Assembly (NCBI GenBank): GCA_964533185.1
Contig: CAZHLD010000006.1
Span: 25,369 to 89,368, forward strand
Direction of reading: 5' to 3'
DNA: 64,000 nt
Origin: CAZHLD01 sp964533185
GTDB lineage: Bacteria > Acidobacteriota > Terriglobia > Acidiferrales > UBA7541
Of the stretch, positions 33,718 through 41,870 are shown one piece after another. Each line of letters begins with the position of its first letter. The stretch's first letter is position 1. The notes beneath the pieces are model-generated. The model was given only the letters and a program-made list of their open reading frames with translations. It was not told the origin of the DNA and ran no database searches. The translations under genes were made by a program, and so were the position numbers.

Positions 33718-34605
33718 ATGATCCTCCACTTGCTCCTCGCAATCCTCTTCACCGCCGCCTCCCTCTCCGCCCAGGCTCCTCCCTCCCAGGCCCCCTCCAA
33801 GTCTCCCGCCCCCACCGACACCTCCGCCATCGGCAAAAAAGTCGAATCCCATCTCCGCAAACTCTACGCCTGGGGCCCTTCCTTCAAACTCACCATCGGC
33901 CCTCTCCAGCCCGCTCCTGTCGCCGGCTTCTATCAGGTGGACGTCCAGGTCGCCCTCGGCGATGAGTCCAACACGCTCACCGTTTACGTCTCCCGCGACT
34001 CCCGCTTCCTCTTCCGCGGCGATCTCGACGACATGTCCGCCGACCCCTTCGCCACCGCCCGCGCCAAGATCCGCACGGCCGGCAATCCCTCCAAAGGCCC
34101 CGCCAACGCCGCCGTCACCGTCGTCGAGTTCTCCGACTTCCAGTGTCCCACCTGCCGCCAGCTCCACAATCTCCTCCGCGAAGTCGCCCCCAACTACCCT
34201 CAGGTCCGTTTCGTCTTCAAGGATTTCCCTCTCACTCAGATCCATCCCTGGGCCATGACCGCCGCCCTAGCCGCCCGGTGTGTCTTCCAGCAGAACCCCG
34301 ACGCCTTCTGGACCGTCCACGACGCCATCTACGACAATCAGGATGCCATCACGCCCCAGAACGCCCGCTCCCGCATGTTGGACTTCGCCCAGCAGGCCGG
34401 CGTCAATCCAGAAGCCGTCCGCGCCTGCATGTCCACCCCCGCCGCGGCCCAGGCCGTCCAGGCCAATCTCGCCGAAGGCCAGGCCCTCAAGGTCGCCAAT
34501 ACGCCGACGGTCTTCATCAACGGCCGCCGCCTCATCGGCGCCAACCGCGACCTCCTCCTCCAATACATCCAGTACGAACTTTCCACCGCCGCCCCCCAGC
34601 AATAG
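33718..34605 (+). CDS. Secreted DsbA-like thioredoxin-fold protein
   Basis: The protein has 295 residues. A signal peptide (about 1-18, ending SLSAQA) is followed by a Pro-rich linker and a small alpha/beta domain (about 38-115). A DSBA/thioredoxin_4 domain carries the redox site C143-P-T-C146 and the cis-Pro loop NTPTVFING (about 261-269). The family forms or exchanges disulfides in the periplasm. The ccm block lacks CcmG, so this protein could supply periplasmic thiol chemistry, but that is inference. ATG 33718 lies eight bases after an AAGGGA site. Confidence 0.88.
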   Translation: MILHLLLAILFTAASLSAQAPPSQAPSKSPAPTDTSAIGKKVESHLRKLYAWGPSFKLTIGPLQPAPVAGFYQVDVQVALGDESNTLTVYVSRDSRFLFRGDLDDMSADPFATARAKIRTAGNPSKGPANAAVTVVEFSDFQCPTCRQLHNLLREVAPNYPQVRFVFKDFPLTQIHPWAMTAALAARCVFQQNPDAFWTVHDAIYDNQDAITPQNARSRMLDFAQQAGVNPEAVRACMSTPAAAQAVQANLAEGQALKVANTPTVFINGRRLIGANRDLLLQYIQYELSTAAPQQ

Positions 34606-34971
34606 GGTTTTGTTTCGCAGGCCCGTCCAAAATCCCGGGCCCGAACCCCCCGCGGACTTCTCTTCCTCTGTGCTCCTTTGCGAACTCTGCGTCTCAGCGT
34701 TATCTTTCACCCTCTTTTCCCGTCTAATCCCACCTCTTCCCCGCGCCTACGCACCAACTCACCTCGAGCAGGGAAGTGGTACCCTTGGAATCGCCTCTCG
34801 CCCCTAAGTCCTTTCCTGCCCACTCCGCCCCACTCATTCCTCATGGTTAACATAATATACCTTATCGGACACAATGCATTCCCGGCCAAATGCTTCGTTG
34901 ACAGCCCCTCCCAAGGCGCGTAAGGGTACTTCTCGGCCCTTTACTCCCACCGGGCCCCTCAAGGAGAACAG
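34606..34971. other. 366-base spacer, AT-richer than average, no gene found
   Basis: A pyrimidine word 'cctctgtgctcctttgcg...ctgcgtctcagcgttatc' lies at about 34667-34705. A less repetitive, AT-richer stretch (about 34840-34900) follows with CATAATATACC, then AAGGAGA (about 34961) as ribosome site. The second half lacks the usual palindromes, like the atypical gene that follows, so it may have arrived with it. Confidence 0.45.
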
Positions 34972-35421
34972 ATGATCAAGCGATTGGTCGGTGCAGTCGT
35001 AGTTTGCATTCTGTTGGTTGGTTCCTACGTTGTGACGGCGCAAGTAGTTCGTCCTTACCGCTATAGCTCTGTCTGGGACGTAGGCTTCATTCGCGTCAAG
35101 CCGGGCATGGACCAGGCCTACTTGGCCTACCTTGCCTCGGATTGGAAGAAGGAGCTGGATGCTCAGAAAGCCGAGGGAAACATCCTCTCCTACAAGGTGC
35201 TCCAAACCGAGCCCCACAACGCGGGCGACTTCACGCTCATGCTCATGACCGAATACAAGGATCTGGCCACTATGGAGGCCAATGAGGCAAAGCGAGACGC
35301 GGTTGCCCAGAGAGTGATCGGCAACGATGCCAAACAGATGCAGGGCTACAAGGACCGTCTAGAGATTCGTGAAGTGTTGGGTAGTCGCCTCGCTCGCGAA
35401 ATCATTCTGACCCCGCGTTAG
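34972..35421 (+). CDS. Secreted hypothetical protein with atypical codon use
   Basis: The protein has 149 residues. An N-terminal hydrophobic signal or anchor (about 4-24, VGAVVVCILLVGSYVVTAQ) is followed by a small alpha/beta domain (FIRVKPGMDQAYLAYLASDWKK...DFTLMLMTEYKDLATME). The domain has the look of a dimeric ferredoxin-like barrel, but no family is recognised. Codons such as ttg, gta and gtt are frequent, unlike the C-ending codons of all other plus-strand genes here, which suggests recent acquisition. AAGGAGA supports ATG 34972. Confidence 0.75.
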   Translation: MIKRLVGAVVVCILLVGSYVVTAQVVRPYRYSSVWDVGFIRVKPGMDQAYLAYLASDWKKELDAQKAEGNILSYKVLQTEPHNAGDFTLMLMTEYKDLATMEANEAKRDAVAQRVIGNDAKQMQGYKDRLEIREVLGSRLAREIILTPR

Positions 35422-35779
35422 TCCGCGCTCTGCAGTTGAAGAGAATTCTTGTTGCCGGGCCGGCGGTCTCTTCCTGGCCGCCGGTCGCCGGCCACTTCCC
35501 TTCCCGCTTGTGGAGTGCGGGAGTTTGCTCCCGCTTTTCCCGTGCAACGCTGTCGTCTCGCCGGTTCTTTTTCTTCGGTAGCGCCGGCACCCTTGCCGGC
35601 GTCTTTGTAGCCGCCGTTCGTCCGCCTTTCTTCGGCGGACGAACCGCAATCCGTCATCTGGCAATTTCTGCCTCTCGTCGGCTTCCTTCCCGGGTGTGGT
35701 ATTCTTTTCCCGTGAGCGTTTGCACAGCTTACCCCTGTCCTCACGATCCGCTTAGACTCCTCACGCCGGAGTATCATCC
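35422..35779. repeat. 358-base spacer with repeats before aspA
   Basis: GCCGGCGG...CCGCCGGTCGCCGGCC palindromes lie at about 35458-35495. GAGTGCGGGAGTTTGCTCCCGC lies at 35515-35536, GTAGCGCCGGC...GCCGGCG at about 35579-35602, and a GTAGCCGCCG...CGGCGGAC pair at about 35607-35641. A less repetitive stretch leads to the aspA ATG at 35780. No gene is seen. Confidence 0.6.
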
Positions 35780-37330
35780 ATGAAGACGCGCACCGAAAAA
35801 GATTCCCTCGGCTCGAAGCAAGTCCCTGCCCACGCCTACTACGGCATCCAGACCCACCGCGCCGTCGAGAACTACCCCATCTCCGGCCACCGCGCCCACA
35901 CTTCCCTAATCCGCGCCATGGGCCTCATCAAGAAGGCCGCCGCCCTGGCCAACCGCGACCTCCGTCTGATTGACGGCAAGCGCGCCGCGGCCATCATCCA
36001 CGCCTCCGACGAGGTCATCTCCGGCAAGTTCGACGACCACTTTGTCGTCGACGTCTACCAGGCCGGCGCCGGCGTCAGCTTCCACATGAACACCAACGAA
36101 GTCATCGCCAACCGCGCCATCGAAATCCTCGGCGGCAGCCGCGGCGACTACGAGCTTTGCCATCCCAACGACCACGTCAACTTCGGCCAGTCCACCAACG
36201 ACGTTTTCCCCACCGCCATGCGCCTGGCCGCGCTGATGCTCTTCGACGACGTCCTCCAGTCCCTCGGCGAGCTCGAGCGCTCCTTCGCCCGCAAAGGCAA
36301 AGCCTTCGACCGCATCCTCAAATCCGGCCGCACCCACATGATGGACGCCGTGCCCGTCCGTCTCGGCCAGGAGTTCGCCGCCTACGCCACTGCGCTTCAG
36401 CGTTCCGGCGACCTCATCCGCCAGGCCCAGGACTACCTCCGCGAGCTCGGCCTCGGCGGCTCAGCCGTCGGCACCGGCGTCAATACACATCCGCGCTATC
36501 AGAAGCTCGTCGTCAGCCACTTGTCTAAACTCTCTGCACAGCGTCTCATCGCCACTGACGATCTCCGCTACACCATGCAGTCCAACCTCGCCATGTCCGT
36601 CGCTTCCTCGGCCCTGCGTAACCTCGCGCTCGAGCTCATTCGCATTTCCAACGACCTCCGCCTGCTCTCCAGCGGCCCCAACACTGGCCTTGCCGAAATC
36701 AACCTTCCCGCCCTTCAGCCCGGCTCTTCCATCATGCCCGGCAAAATCAATCCGGTCATGGCCGAGCTGACCGCCATGGTCGGCTTCCAAGTCGTTGGCG
36801 CAGACATCACCACCGCGCTCGCCGTCCAGGCCGGCCAGCTCGAGCTCAACGTCATGATGCCGGCCATGGCCTGGAACGTTCTCCACTCCGCCGAAATCTT
36901 GAAGAACACCATGCGCGTCTTCGCCGAGCGCTGCGTGGACGGCATCACCGCCAACGAAGCTCGCTGCCGCTTCTACGCCAACGCCACCATCTCCATCGCT
37001 GCTGCCCTCAACCCCTACATCGGCTACGCCGCCGCCGCCGAAATCGCCAAGGAAAGCGTCAAGACTGGCCGCACCGTCACCGAAATCGCTCTCGAAAAGA
37101 AGCTCCTCGACGAAAAAACCATGCGCGAAATCCTCGACCCCATCCGCATGACCGAGCCCGCCCCGCCCATCGATTCCGCTCGCGACTCCGCTGCCCGCGA
37201 GCCTGTGGGCAAATCCGCCAAGCCTGATCCCTGCCGCGAACCCTCCTCCGGCAACTCCTCCGCCCGCAATTCCTCCGCCTCCCGCAACTCCCGCGAAAAA
37301 CCCAAAAAAGCCCGCTCCGCCGCCTCCTGA
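35780..37330 (+). CDS. aspA: Aspartate ammonia-lyase
   Basis: AspA interconverts aspartate with fumarate and ammonia. The 516 residues begin DSLGSKQVPAHAYYGIQTHRA. They contain the superfamily signature GSSIMPGKINPV (about 315-326), NFGQSTNDVFPTAMR and SGRTHMMDAVPVRLGQEF. The pattern fits aspartase rather than class II fumarase. The last about 55 residues (from about 462) are a Ser/Arg/Lys-rich low-complexity tail not found in typical AspA (about 470 residues), possibly unstructured. It is a single gene flanked by repeats. Confidence 0.92.
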   Translation: MKTRTEKDSLGSKQVPAHAYYGIQTHRAVENYPISGHRAHTSLIRAMGLIKKAAALANRDLRLIDGKRAAAIIHASDEVISGKFDDHFVVDVYQAGAGVSFHMNTNEVIANRAIEILGGSRGDYELCHPNDHVNFGQSTNDVFPTAMRLAALMLFDDVLQSLGELERSFARKGKAFDRILKSGRTHMMDAVPVRLGQEFAAYATALQRSGDLIRQAQDYLRELGLGGSAVGTGVNTHPRYQKLVVSHLSKLSAQRLIATDDLRYTMQSNLAMSVASSALRNLALELIRISNDLRLLSSGPNTGLAEINLPALQPGSSIMPGKINPVMAELTAMVGFQVVGADITTALAVQAGQLELNVMMPAMAWNVLHSAEILKNTMRVFAERCVDGITANEARCRFYANATISIAAALNPYIGYAAAAEIAKESVKTGRTVTEIALEKKLLDEKTMREILDPIRMTEPAPPIDSARDSAAREPVGKSAKPDPCREPSSGNSSARNSSASRNSREKPKKARSAAS

Positions 37331-37674
37331 CCTCGGTTGGCCTGCGCCTTCTCTATCGCCGGCCTTCAGGAAGACGGCCTCCCCGTTCCTGAGCCTCGCT
37401 CCTCCGCCGATTACGTCGTTGTTTGAACCTTTTCTCTTCTCCAGTCATTCCTCACCGACACCGCACCCCCGCTCTTTGTCATCCCTCACGGACACCGCAC
37501 CCCCACGCTCTGTCATCCCGCACCAACAGCGCAACCCCCATGCTCTGTCATCCCGAGCGCAGCGATCAAAGATTCCGGCCTTGCCGGAAGGGATCTGCTT
37601 TTGACGTGGAATGGCTTACTGGAGAGGTGGGACTTGCGGCCTGCAGTTCTCTCGTACTGAAAACCGACAACTGA
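37331..37674. repeat. 344-base spacer with a 34-35-bp tandem array running into a GTCATCCCGAG element
   Basis: Units beginning GTCATTCCTCACCGACACCG lie at 37444, 37478 and 37512, with period 34-35 bases. A fourth start at 37547 is the full GTCATCCCGAGCGCAGCGATCAAAG element with the ATTCCGGCCTTGCCGGAA module (to about 37603). No gene is present. A 'ctgaaaaccgacaactgatt' word ends the spacer. Confidence 0.75.
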
Positions 37675-38127
37675 TTACTTGATTGGCTGCAGCAACTGCT
37701 CCTTCCGGTACACCAGCGCGCTGATTTCGTACGTCGCCAGCTCAAATCCGTGCCCGTGCGTGATCGCGTCCGTCGGACACGCCTCCACGCAGTACCCGCA
37801 GAAAATGCACCGCGAATAATCAATGTTATAGACCTTCGCGTACCGCTCCCCGGCCGAAATGCGGTTCTCGGCGGTGTTCTCCGCCGCCTCGATGTAGATG
37901 CAGTTCGCCGGGCACGCCGCCGAGCACAGGAAACACCCCACGCACTTCTCCAGCCCCTCTTCGTCCCGCTGCAACACGTGGATTCCGCGGTACCGCGGCT
38001 CGAAGTGCACCGGCTCGTCCGGGTAATTCTCCGTCACCGTCGGCCGCACCATGTTGCGGAACGTCACGGAAAACCCCTTCGCCAGCGTCGCAAACGTCTC
38101 CACAAATTCCTGTACGATATTCGCCAT
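37675..38127 (-). CDS. nuoI: NADH-quinone oxidoreductase subunit I (stand-alone)
   Basis: NuoI carries clusters N6a and N6b of complex I. The 150 residues have two standard 4Fe-4S motifs, CVGCFLCSAACP (about 62-73) and CIFCGYCVEACP (about 106-117). The NuoI signatures are MVRPTVTENYP, RYRGIHVLQRDEEG and AYE-like TYEISALVYRKEQLL. No other nuo genes are near, so this is an orphan copy or a dispersed subunit. It is flanked by repeats, with a GTCATTCTGAG element (38139-38190) upstream. Confidence 0.93.
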   Translation of the reverse strand: MANIVQEFVETFATLAKGFSVTFRNMVRPTVTENYPDEPVHFEPRYRGIHVLQRDEEGLEKCVGCFLCSAACPANCIYIEAAENTAENRISAGERYAKVYNIDYSRCIFCGYCVEACPTDAITHGHGFELATYEISALVYRKEQLLQPIK

Positions 38128-38315
38128 AGCTCTAAATTGTCATTCTGAGGTCCGGCAAGAGCTTGTGATGCCGGACCGAAGAATCCCTCTTTCCTGTCGC
38201 AACCGTCAGTCTAACAAACGCCCCGATCTCTCGCAATGCGTTCACTGCCTCTCCTTCATTTGAATTCTCGGATATAAATCCCAAATCCTTCCTCTGTCTC
38301 TCGGTGCCTCTGTGG
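38128..38315. repeat. GTCATTCTGAG element and pyrimidine word
   Basis: The element at 38139-38190 has the core TCCGGCA/TGCCGGA. A 'cctctgtctctcggtgcctctgtggc' word (about 38291-38318) follows. No gene is seen. Confidence 0.6.
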
Positions 38316-38684
38316 CTAAGCTTCTTTCTCTTGATCCGCGCCTGCTGGCCGTTCCCTGAGTCTCCCTTTCAGCACCCGGCTCATCTCCAGCACATCCGGC
38401 GCCCATGCTCCCATCCCTTCGATTCGTTCCAGCGCCCCCGCCAACCGCTCGCCCTCCGCATGCTCAATCCCCAGTGCGTACCCCGACTCACTCCCCGCCC
38501 GCGCAACGGCCTCGCGCAACTTCATCAACAACCTCTCATCCGCCATCAGTTCCTTCTTCTCATCCAGCGCCTGAAAATCCACGGAAAACCCTTCCGGCCC
38601 CTGCTGCAGCATTCGCGGGTCCACCGCCCGCACCAGGCTCACCAGCATCAATATCAACTCATCTCCCGTAAACTCCAGCTTCAT
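38316..38684 (-). CDS. Small protein of unknown function, downstream of parAB
   Basis: The protein has 122 residues from ATG 38684, which has GGAG close upstream (GCGGAGCGGAG). It is helical and acidic to mixed in charge, beginning MKLEFTGDELILMLVSLVRA and ending in a charged tail. There is no membrane helix and no recognised motif. The frame continues upstream but with a low-complexity, non-protein-like sequence, so the inner ATG is preferred. It follows the gene at 38726-39052 and may be co-transcribed. Confidence 0.6.
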   Translation of the reverse strand: MKLEFTGDELILMLVSLVRAVDPRMLQQGPEGFSVDFQALDEKKELMADERLLMKLREAVARAGSESGYALGIEHAEGERLAGALERIEGMGAWAPDVLEMSRVLKGRLRERPAGADQEKEA

Positions 38685-38725
38685 CTCCGCTCCGCATCTG
38701 CGCTCTTCACTCTCAACCCTAAACC

Positions 38726-39052
38726 CTAACCCCTTCCTGCCAGCATCCTCTTCACGTCCTCCTGAAACTGCTTCACCTCCGCCACTCGTTCCTCCGTCGC
38801 CTCCACCTGCTTCTTCTTCCACACAAACCACTCGCGCCCATCGCGCCTCACCCGCACGCTCAAGTTTCCCTCGACCAGCCAGCACGCCTTTCCCAGCGCC
38901 CGCATCCCGCCCTCGACGCGCTCCAGCAGCGCCGCGCACTCCCCGCGCCTCACCCCCACCGCGCTGGCATACATCGGAAACGCCACAATCTCATACCCCG
39001 CAGCCGCCAGCCGCTCCAGCACCGCGATCTGCTCCGCCGTCAGTTCCATCAT
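38726..39052 (-). CDS. Small helical protein of unknown function
   Basis: The protein has 108 residues. It starts with ELTAEQIAVLERLAAAGYEIVAFPMYASAVGV and ends with a predicted coiled segment (KKKQVEATEERVAEVKQFQEDVKRML). It has no signal peptide and no metal motif. No family is recognised. G-ending codons fit the minus-strand genes. It lies 260 bases downstream of parB with repeat words between. Confidence 0.6.
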   Translation of the reverse strand: MMELTAEQIAVLERLAAAGYEIVAFPMYASAVGVRRGECAALLERVEGGMRALGKACWLVEGNLSVRVRRDGREWFVWKKKQVEATEERVAEVKQFQEDVKRMLAGRG

Positions 39053-39315
39053 CCGAGTTTACAGTTCTCAGTCCCCAGTTGTCAGTCTCCACCACTCGGC
39101 CGGCGGATCGCCGATCGCGGAATGATGATTACTGACAATCAGGCGTTGTCATGCTGAGTTCCAGCCTGATCGGACCGAAGCGTCTCAACTGTAAATGTTT
39201 GGAAGGGTTAGCCGCTGGATAGAGGTCGCCCTGCCGGGCAAATTTCCAATTTCAGATTTCCAATTTCAGATTTCTTGTCTTGCTGAAGGCTGACCGCTGA
39301 AAGCTGCCAACTTCC
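39053..39315. repeat. Spacer downstream of parB with word repeats
   Basis: A 'cagttctcagtccccagttgtcagtc' word and a GTCATGCTGAGTTCC...GAAGCGTCTCAAC element (39148-39188) come first. 'caatttcagatttccaatttcagattt' and 'gctgaaggctgaccgctgaaagctg' words (about 39247-39307) follow. Confidence 0.55.
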
Positions 39316-40173
39316 TCACGCTACCGCGTGCCCCGCTCGCTCTTCCTCTCGTTCGAGCGCCGCAATCACCGACCGCAGCGTCGCTAGCAACTCCTCGCGG
39401 CTCACGTGGCTCTTGCGGAACTGCACGCGCAGCCGAAACGCCTCCGTCTCCGGCTGAAAATTGAAGATAAACGGCTGCGGCCTCGGCCCGCCCGTGGCTT
39501 CCTCTCGACGCTCCCGTCGCGCCTCATCCCGCGTCAGCCCCGCCTGCCCGATTCTCTGCACCGCCTCGGCCATTTTCTTCTCATTCGGCTGACGCGCCAC
39601 CTGCAGCAGCAGCGACTTGGTCGCGATGCCTTTGTCGGCGCACTTCCGACGCAGCGCGTCCGGGATATTCCGCAGCGAAAGCGTCTCCGTCACCGACGAC
39701 CGCGCCTTGCCAATCTTTTTCGCGATGTCCTCGTGCGTGTAGTCAAAGTGCGCCGCCAGCCGGTAGAGCCCCTCCGCCTCTTCAAACGGCGTCAGGTCTT
39801 TCCGTTGCAGGTTTTCGATCAGCGCCAGCTCGAGCGTCTCCGCGTCGTCGGCGATTTTTTCGATGCACGGCAGCTCGCGCAGACCCGCCGCCCGTGACGC
39901 ATGGTACCTCCGCTCGCCCGAGATGATGTAGTAGCACTCATCCCGCGGCACAAACCGCACCAGCAGCGGCTCCAGCACGCCCTTCTCTTTGATTGAGTCG
40001 GTCAGTTCGCGCAGGTCGCCCAGCGCCTTCCGCGGCTGGTCCGGGTTCGGGCGGATTTTCTCCACCGGGATCATGCGTCCGATCGCCGCGCCGCTGTAAC
40101 TGGTCAGCGTCTCGACGTAGTGGGCGTCATGCCGCATCTTCAGTGTGACGGGCAATCCGATCTTCCTCGACAC
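39316..40173 (-). CDS. parB: ParB/Spo0J-type chromosome partitioning protein
   Basis: ParB loads on parS DNA and works with ParA in chromosome segregation. The protein has 285 residues. The ParB N domain is marked by IPVEKIRPNPDQPRK and the CTP-binding box GERRYHASRAAG (about 86-97). The region LIENLQRKDLTPFEEAEGLYRL and a helix-turn-helix (EDIAKKIGKARSSVTETLSL) follow. GTG 40173 has GGAGG nine bases upstream and lies inside parA, giving a 47-base overlap. No consensus parS site was found in the window. Confidence 0.9.
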   Translation of the reverse strand: MSRKIGLPVTLKMRHDAHYVETLTSYSGAAIGRMIPVEKIRPNPDQPRKALGDLRELTDSIKEKGVLEPLLVRFVPRDECYYIISGERRYHASRAAGLRELPCIEKIADDAETLELALIENLQRKDLTPFEEAEGLYRLAAHFDYTHEDIAKKIGKARSSVTETLSLRNIPDALRRKCADKGIATKSLLLQVARQPNEKKMAEAVQRIGQAGLTRDEARRERREEATGGPRPQPFIFNFQPETEAFRLRVQFRKSHVSREELLATLRSVIAALEREEERAGHAVA

Positions 40174-40927
40174 GTTGGATAACCTCCAGGGCTAGCTTCC
40201 GGTACTCCAGCGCACCCGGCGACTTCGGCGCAAACGTCAGAATCGTCTCCTTGTACGCCGGACTTTCCTCCAACCGCACGTTCTTCCCGATCCGCGTCTT
40301 GAACAGCACGGAGCCAAACACGCTGCGAATCTGCTCGTGCGTGTCCCGTGAAATATTCGTCCGCTTGTCAAAGAGCGTGATCAACACGCCCAGCACTTTC
40401 AGGTCCGGGTTCGGACGTGCCCGGATCCGCTCGTACGTCTCCAGCAGGTCGTCTGTCCCTTCAATCGCGAAGTACGCCGCCTGGATCGGCACCAGCAGGT
40501 GCGTGGACGCTACCATCGCGTTCACCGTCAGAATCCCCAGCGACGGCGGCGTATCCAGCACGATGTAGTCGTACTCCTTCGCCACCGGCGCCAGCGCATC
40601 TTTCAACTTGAACGGCGCGTCAAACTGCCCGGCCAGTTGTTGTTCCAGCTTCGCCAGCGCCAGTTTCGCTGGCGCCACCCAGAGCAGCGGGTCCCGCGTC
40701 GGCCGGATCACCGCCGCCAGCTCCGCGCGGTGGTCGCTCAGCACGTCGTACATCGACGCCGGAATGTCTTTCGAATCAAAAAACGCAATTGTCGTGTTGG
40801 ACTGCGCGTCCAGGTCGATGAGCAGCGTTTTCTTTCTTCGTTGGGCGAGAGCGGCAGCGAGGTTGATGGCTGTGGTGGTCTTCCCCACCCCGCCCTTCTG
40901 GTTGGCAATCGTCAGGATGGCAGTCAT
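40127..40927 (-). CDS. parA: ParA-type ATPase (Soj-like)
   Basis: ParA is a DNA-binding Walker-type ATPase for chromosome or plasmid partition. The 266 residues start MTAILTIANQKGGVGKTTTAINLAAAL, with the deviant Walker A KGGVGKTT (about 11-18). The switch regions LLIDLDAQSNTT and YIVLDTPPSLGILTVNA follow. There is no N-terminal helix-turn-helix, which fits the chromosomal Soj type. It is transcribed upstream of and overlapping parB. Confidence 0.94.
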   Translation of the reverse strand: MTAILTIANQKGGVGKTTTAINLAAALAQRRKKTLLIDLDAQSNTTIAFFDSKDIPASMYDVLSDHRAELAAVIRPTRDPLLWVAPAKLALAKLEQQLAGQFDAPFKLKDALAPVAKEYDYIVLDTPPSLGILTVNAMVASTHLLVPIQAAYFAIEGTDDLLETYERIRARPNPDLKVLGVLITLFDKRTNISRDTHEQIRSVFGSVLFKTRIGKNVRLEESPAYKETILTFAPKSPGALEYRKLALEVIQRVEEDRIARHTEDAA

Positions 40928-41367
40928 ATCCGCGCCCGCCCCGCCCTTACGGGTCCGGGCACCCTGCTCCTCCCGGCCGGTAACCCTACCGCTACATCTT
41001 GGGGGGTTGCCGACCCATACACAACCGTCGCTTCAATCTACTCGCCCCCCTCCCCCGTTGCAAGCAAAAAATTCACTTTGGACTGCGGCGGCTCTTGTCC
41101 CGAGCGCAGTCGAGGGATGCCGCCGCTTTGGTAGGGGCGGGGCTCGCCCCGCCCCTGTAGCGCTGGCCCTCAGCCCGGCATCTTCTGGCAGCGTCCGCGG
41201 CCCGCCGACTCTTTGTGTTTGTAGCCGCGGGTGTATCCCGTCAACGATAAGGCGTCATCCCGAGCACAGCGATCGAAGATTCCGGCCTTGCCGGAAGGGA
41301 TCTGCTTTGCTCTTATTGGACGCTGGGATTTACCACGGCAGGGACACTTGCTGACTGTTTCGCGGTT
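40928..41367. repeat. 440-base spacer upstream of parA, repeats only
   Basis: GACTGCGGCGGCTCTTGTCC...GAGGGATGCCGCCGC (about 41081-41126), GTAGGGGCGGGGC...GCCCCGCCCC (about 41131-41155), GTAGCGCTGGCC (about 41157) and GTAGCCGCGGGTG (about 41221) lie here. A GTCATCCCGAGCACAGCGATCGAAG element (41254-41310) carries the ATTCCGGCC/GGCCGGAA module. The parA promoter must lie near 40930-41000, but I see no clear consensus on the minus strand. Confidence 0.6.
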
Positions 41368-41853
41368 CTACATCTTATACCGGCCGAGGTCCTCATCGCT
41401 TAGCCCCTCGAGCCATTTCCGCAATTCCTCGTTGGTGGACTTCTCGCTGATCGCCGACGACACCTTCGAGTTCTTCAGCACATCCTCTTCCACAAAAATC
41501 GGGCAATCTACCCGCAGCGCCAGCGCCAGCGCGTCCGACGGACGCGAGTCAATCGACATCATCTGCCCGTCACGCTCCACCCAGATCAGCGCATAGAACG
41601 TGTCGTCTCGCAATTCGTTCACCACCACTTTTTTCACGTTGACGTTCAGTCCCAGCAGGACATTCTTCAGCAGGTCGTGCGTCATCGGCCGCGGTGTTTG
41701 CACCTTTTCAATCTCCAGCGCAATCGCGTTGGCCTCATACACGCCCACCCAGATCGGCAGGATCGCCTGTCCGTGCGCGTCCTTCAACACCACAATCGGC
41801 ATGTTGGTCACCGGGTCCATCATCAGGCCGCGGATTTTCATCTCCACTTCCAT
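41368..41853 (-). CDS. Bifunctional nuclease family protein (DUF151)
   Basis: The protein has 161 residues from ATG 41853, supported by GGGAGG six bases upstream. Family segments visible are MKIRGLMMDPVTNMPIVVLKD, LPIWVGVYEANAIALEIE, RPMTHDLLKNVL and SIDSRPSDALALALRVDCPIFV. Members of DUF151 have been described as bifunctional nucleases in plants; the bacterial role is not settled. It lies 17 bases after the miaB stop and is probably co-transcribed with it. Confidence 0.9.
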   Translation of the reverse strand: MEVEMKIRGLMMDPVTNMPIVVLKDAHGQAILPIWVGVYEANAIALEIEKVQTPRPMTHDLLKNVLLGLNVNVKKVVVNELRDDTFYALIWVERDGQMMSIDSRPSDALALALRVDCPIFVEEDVLKNSKVSSAISEKSTNEELRKWLEGLSDEDLGRYKM

Positions 41854-41870
41854 GGATGCCTCCCGGGACA

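Noticed and set aside
37444..37603. CRISPR-like array
   Set aside because: Only three to four units with period 34-35, no distinct spacers between conserved repeats, no cas genes. It is a tandem repeat linked to the intergenic GTCAT family.
41350..41375. TGTTTCGCGGTTCTACA near 41355 as a parS site
   Set aside because: Only the left half resembles TGTTTCACG. The right half does not complete the palindrome of the parS consensus.
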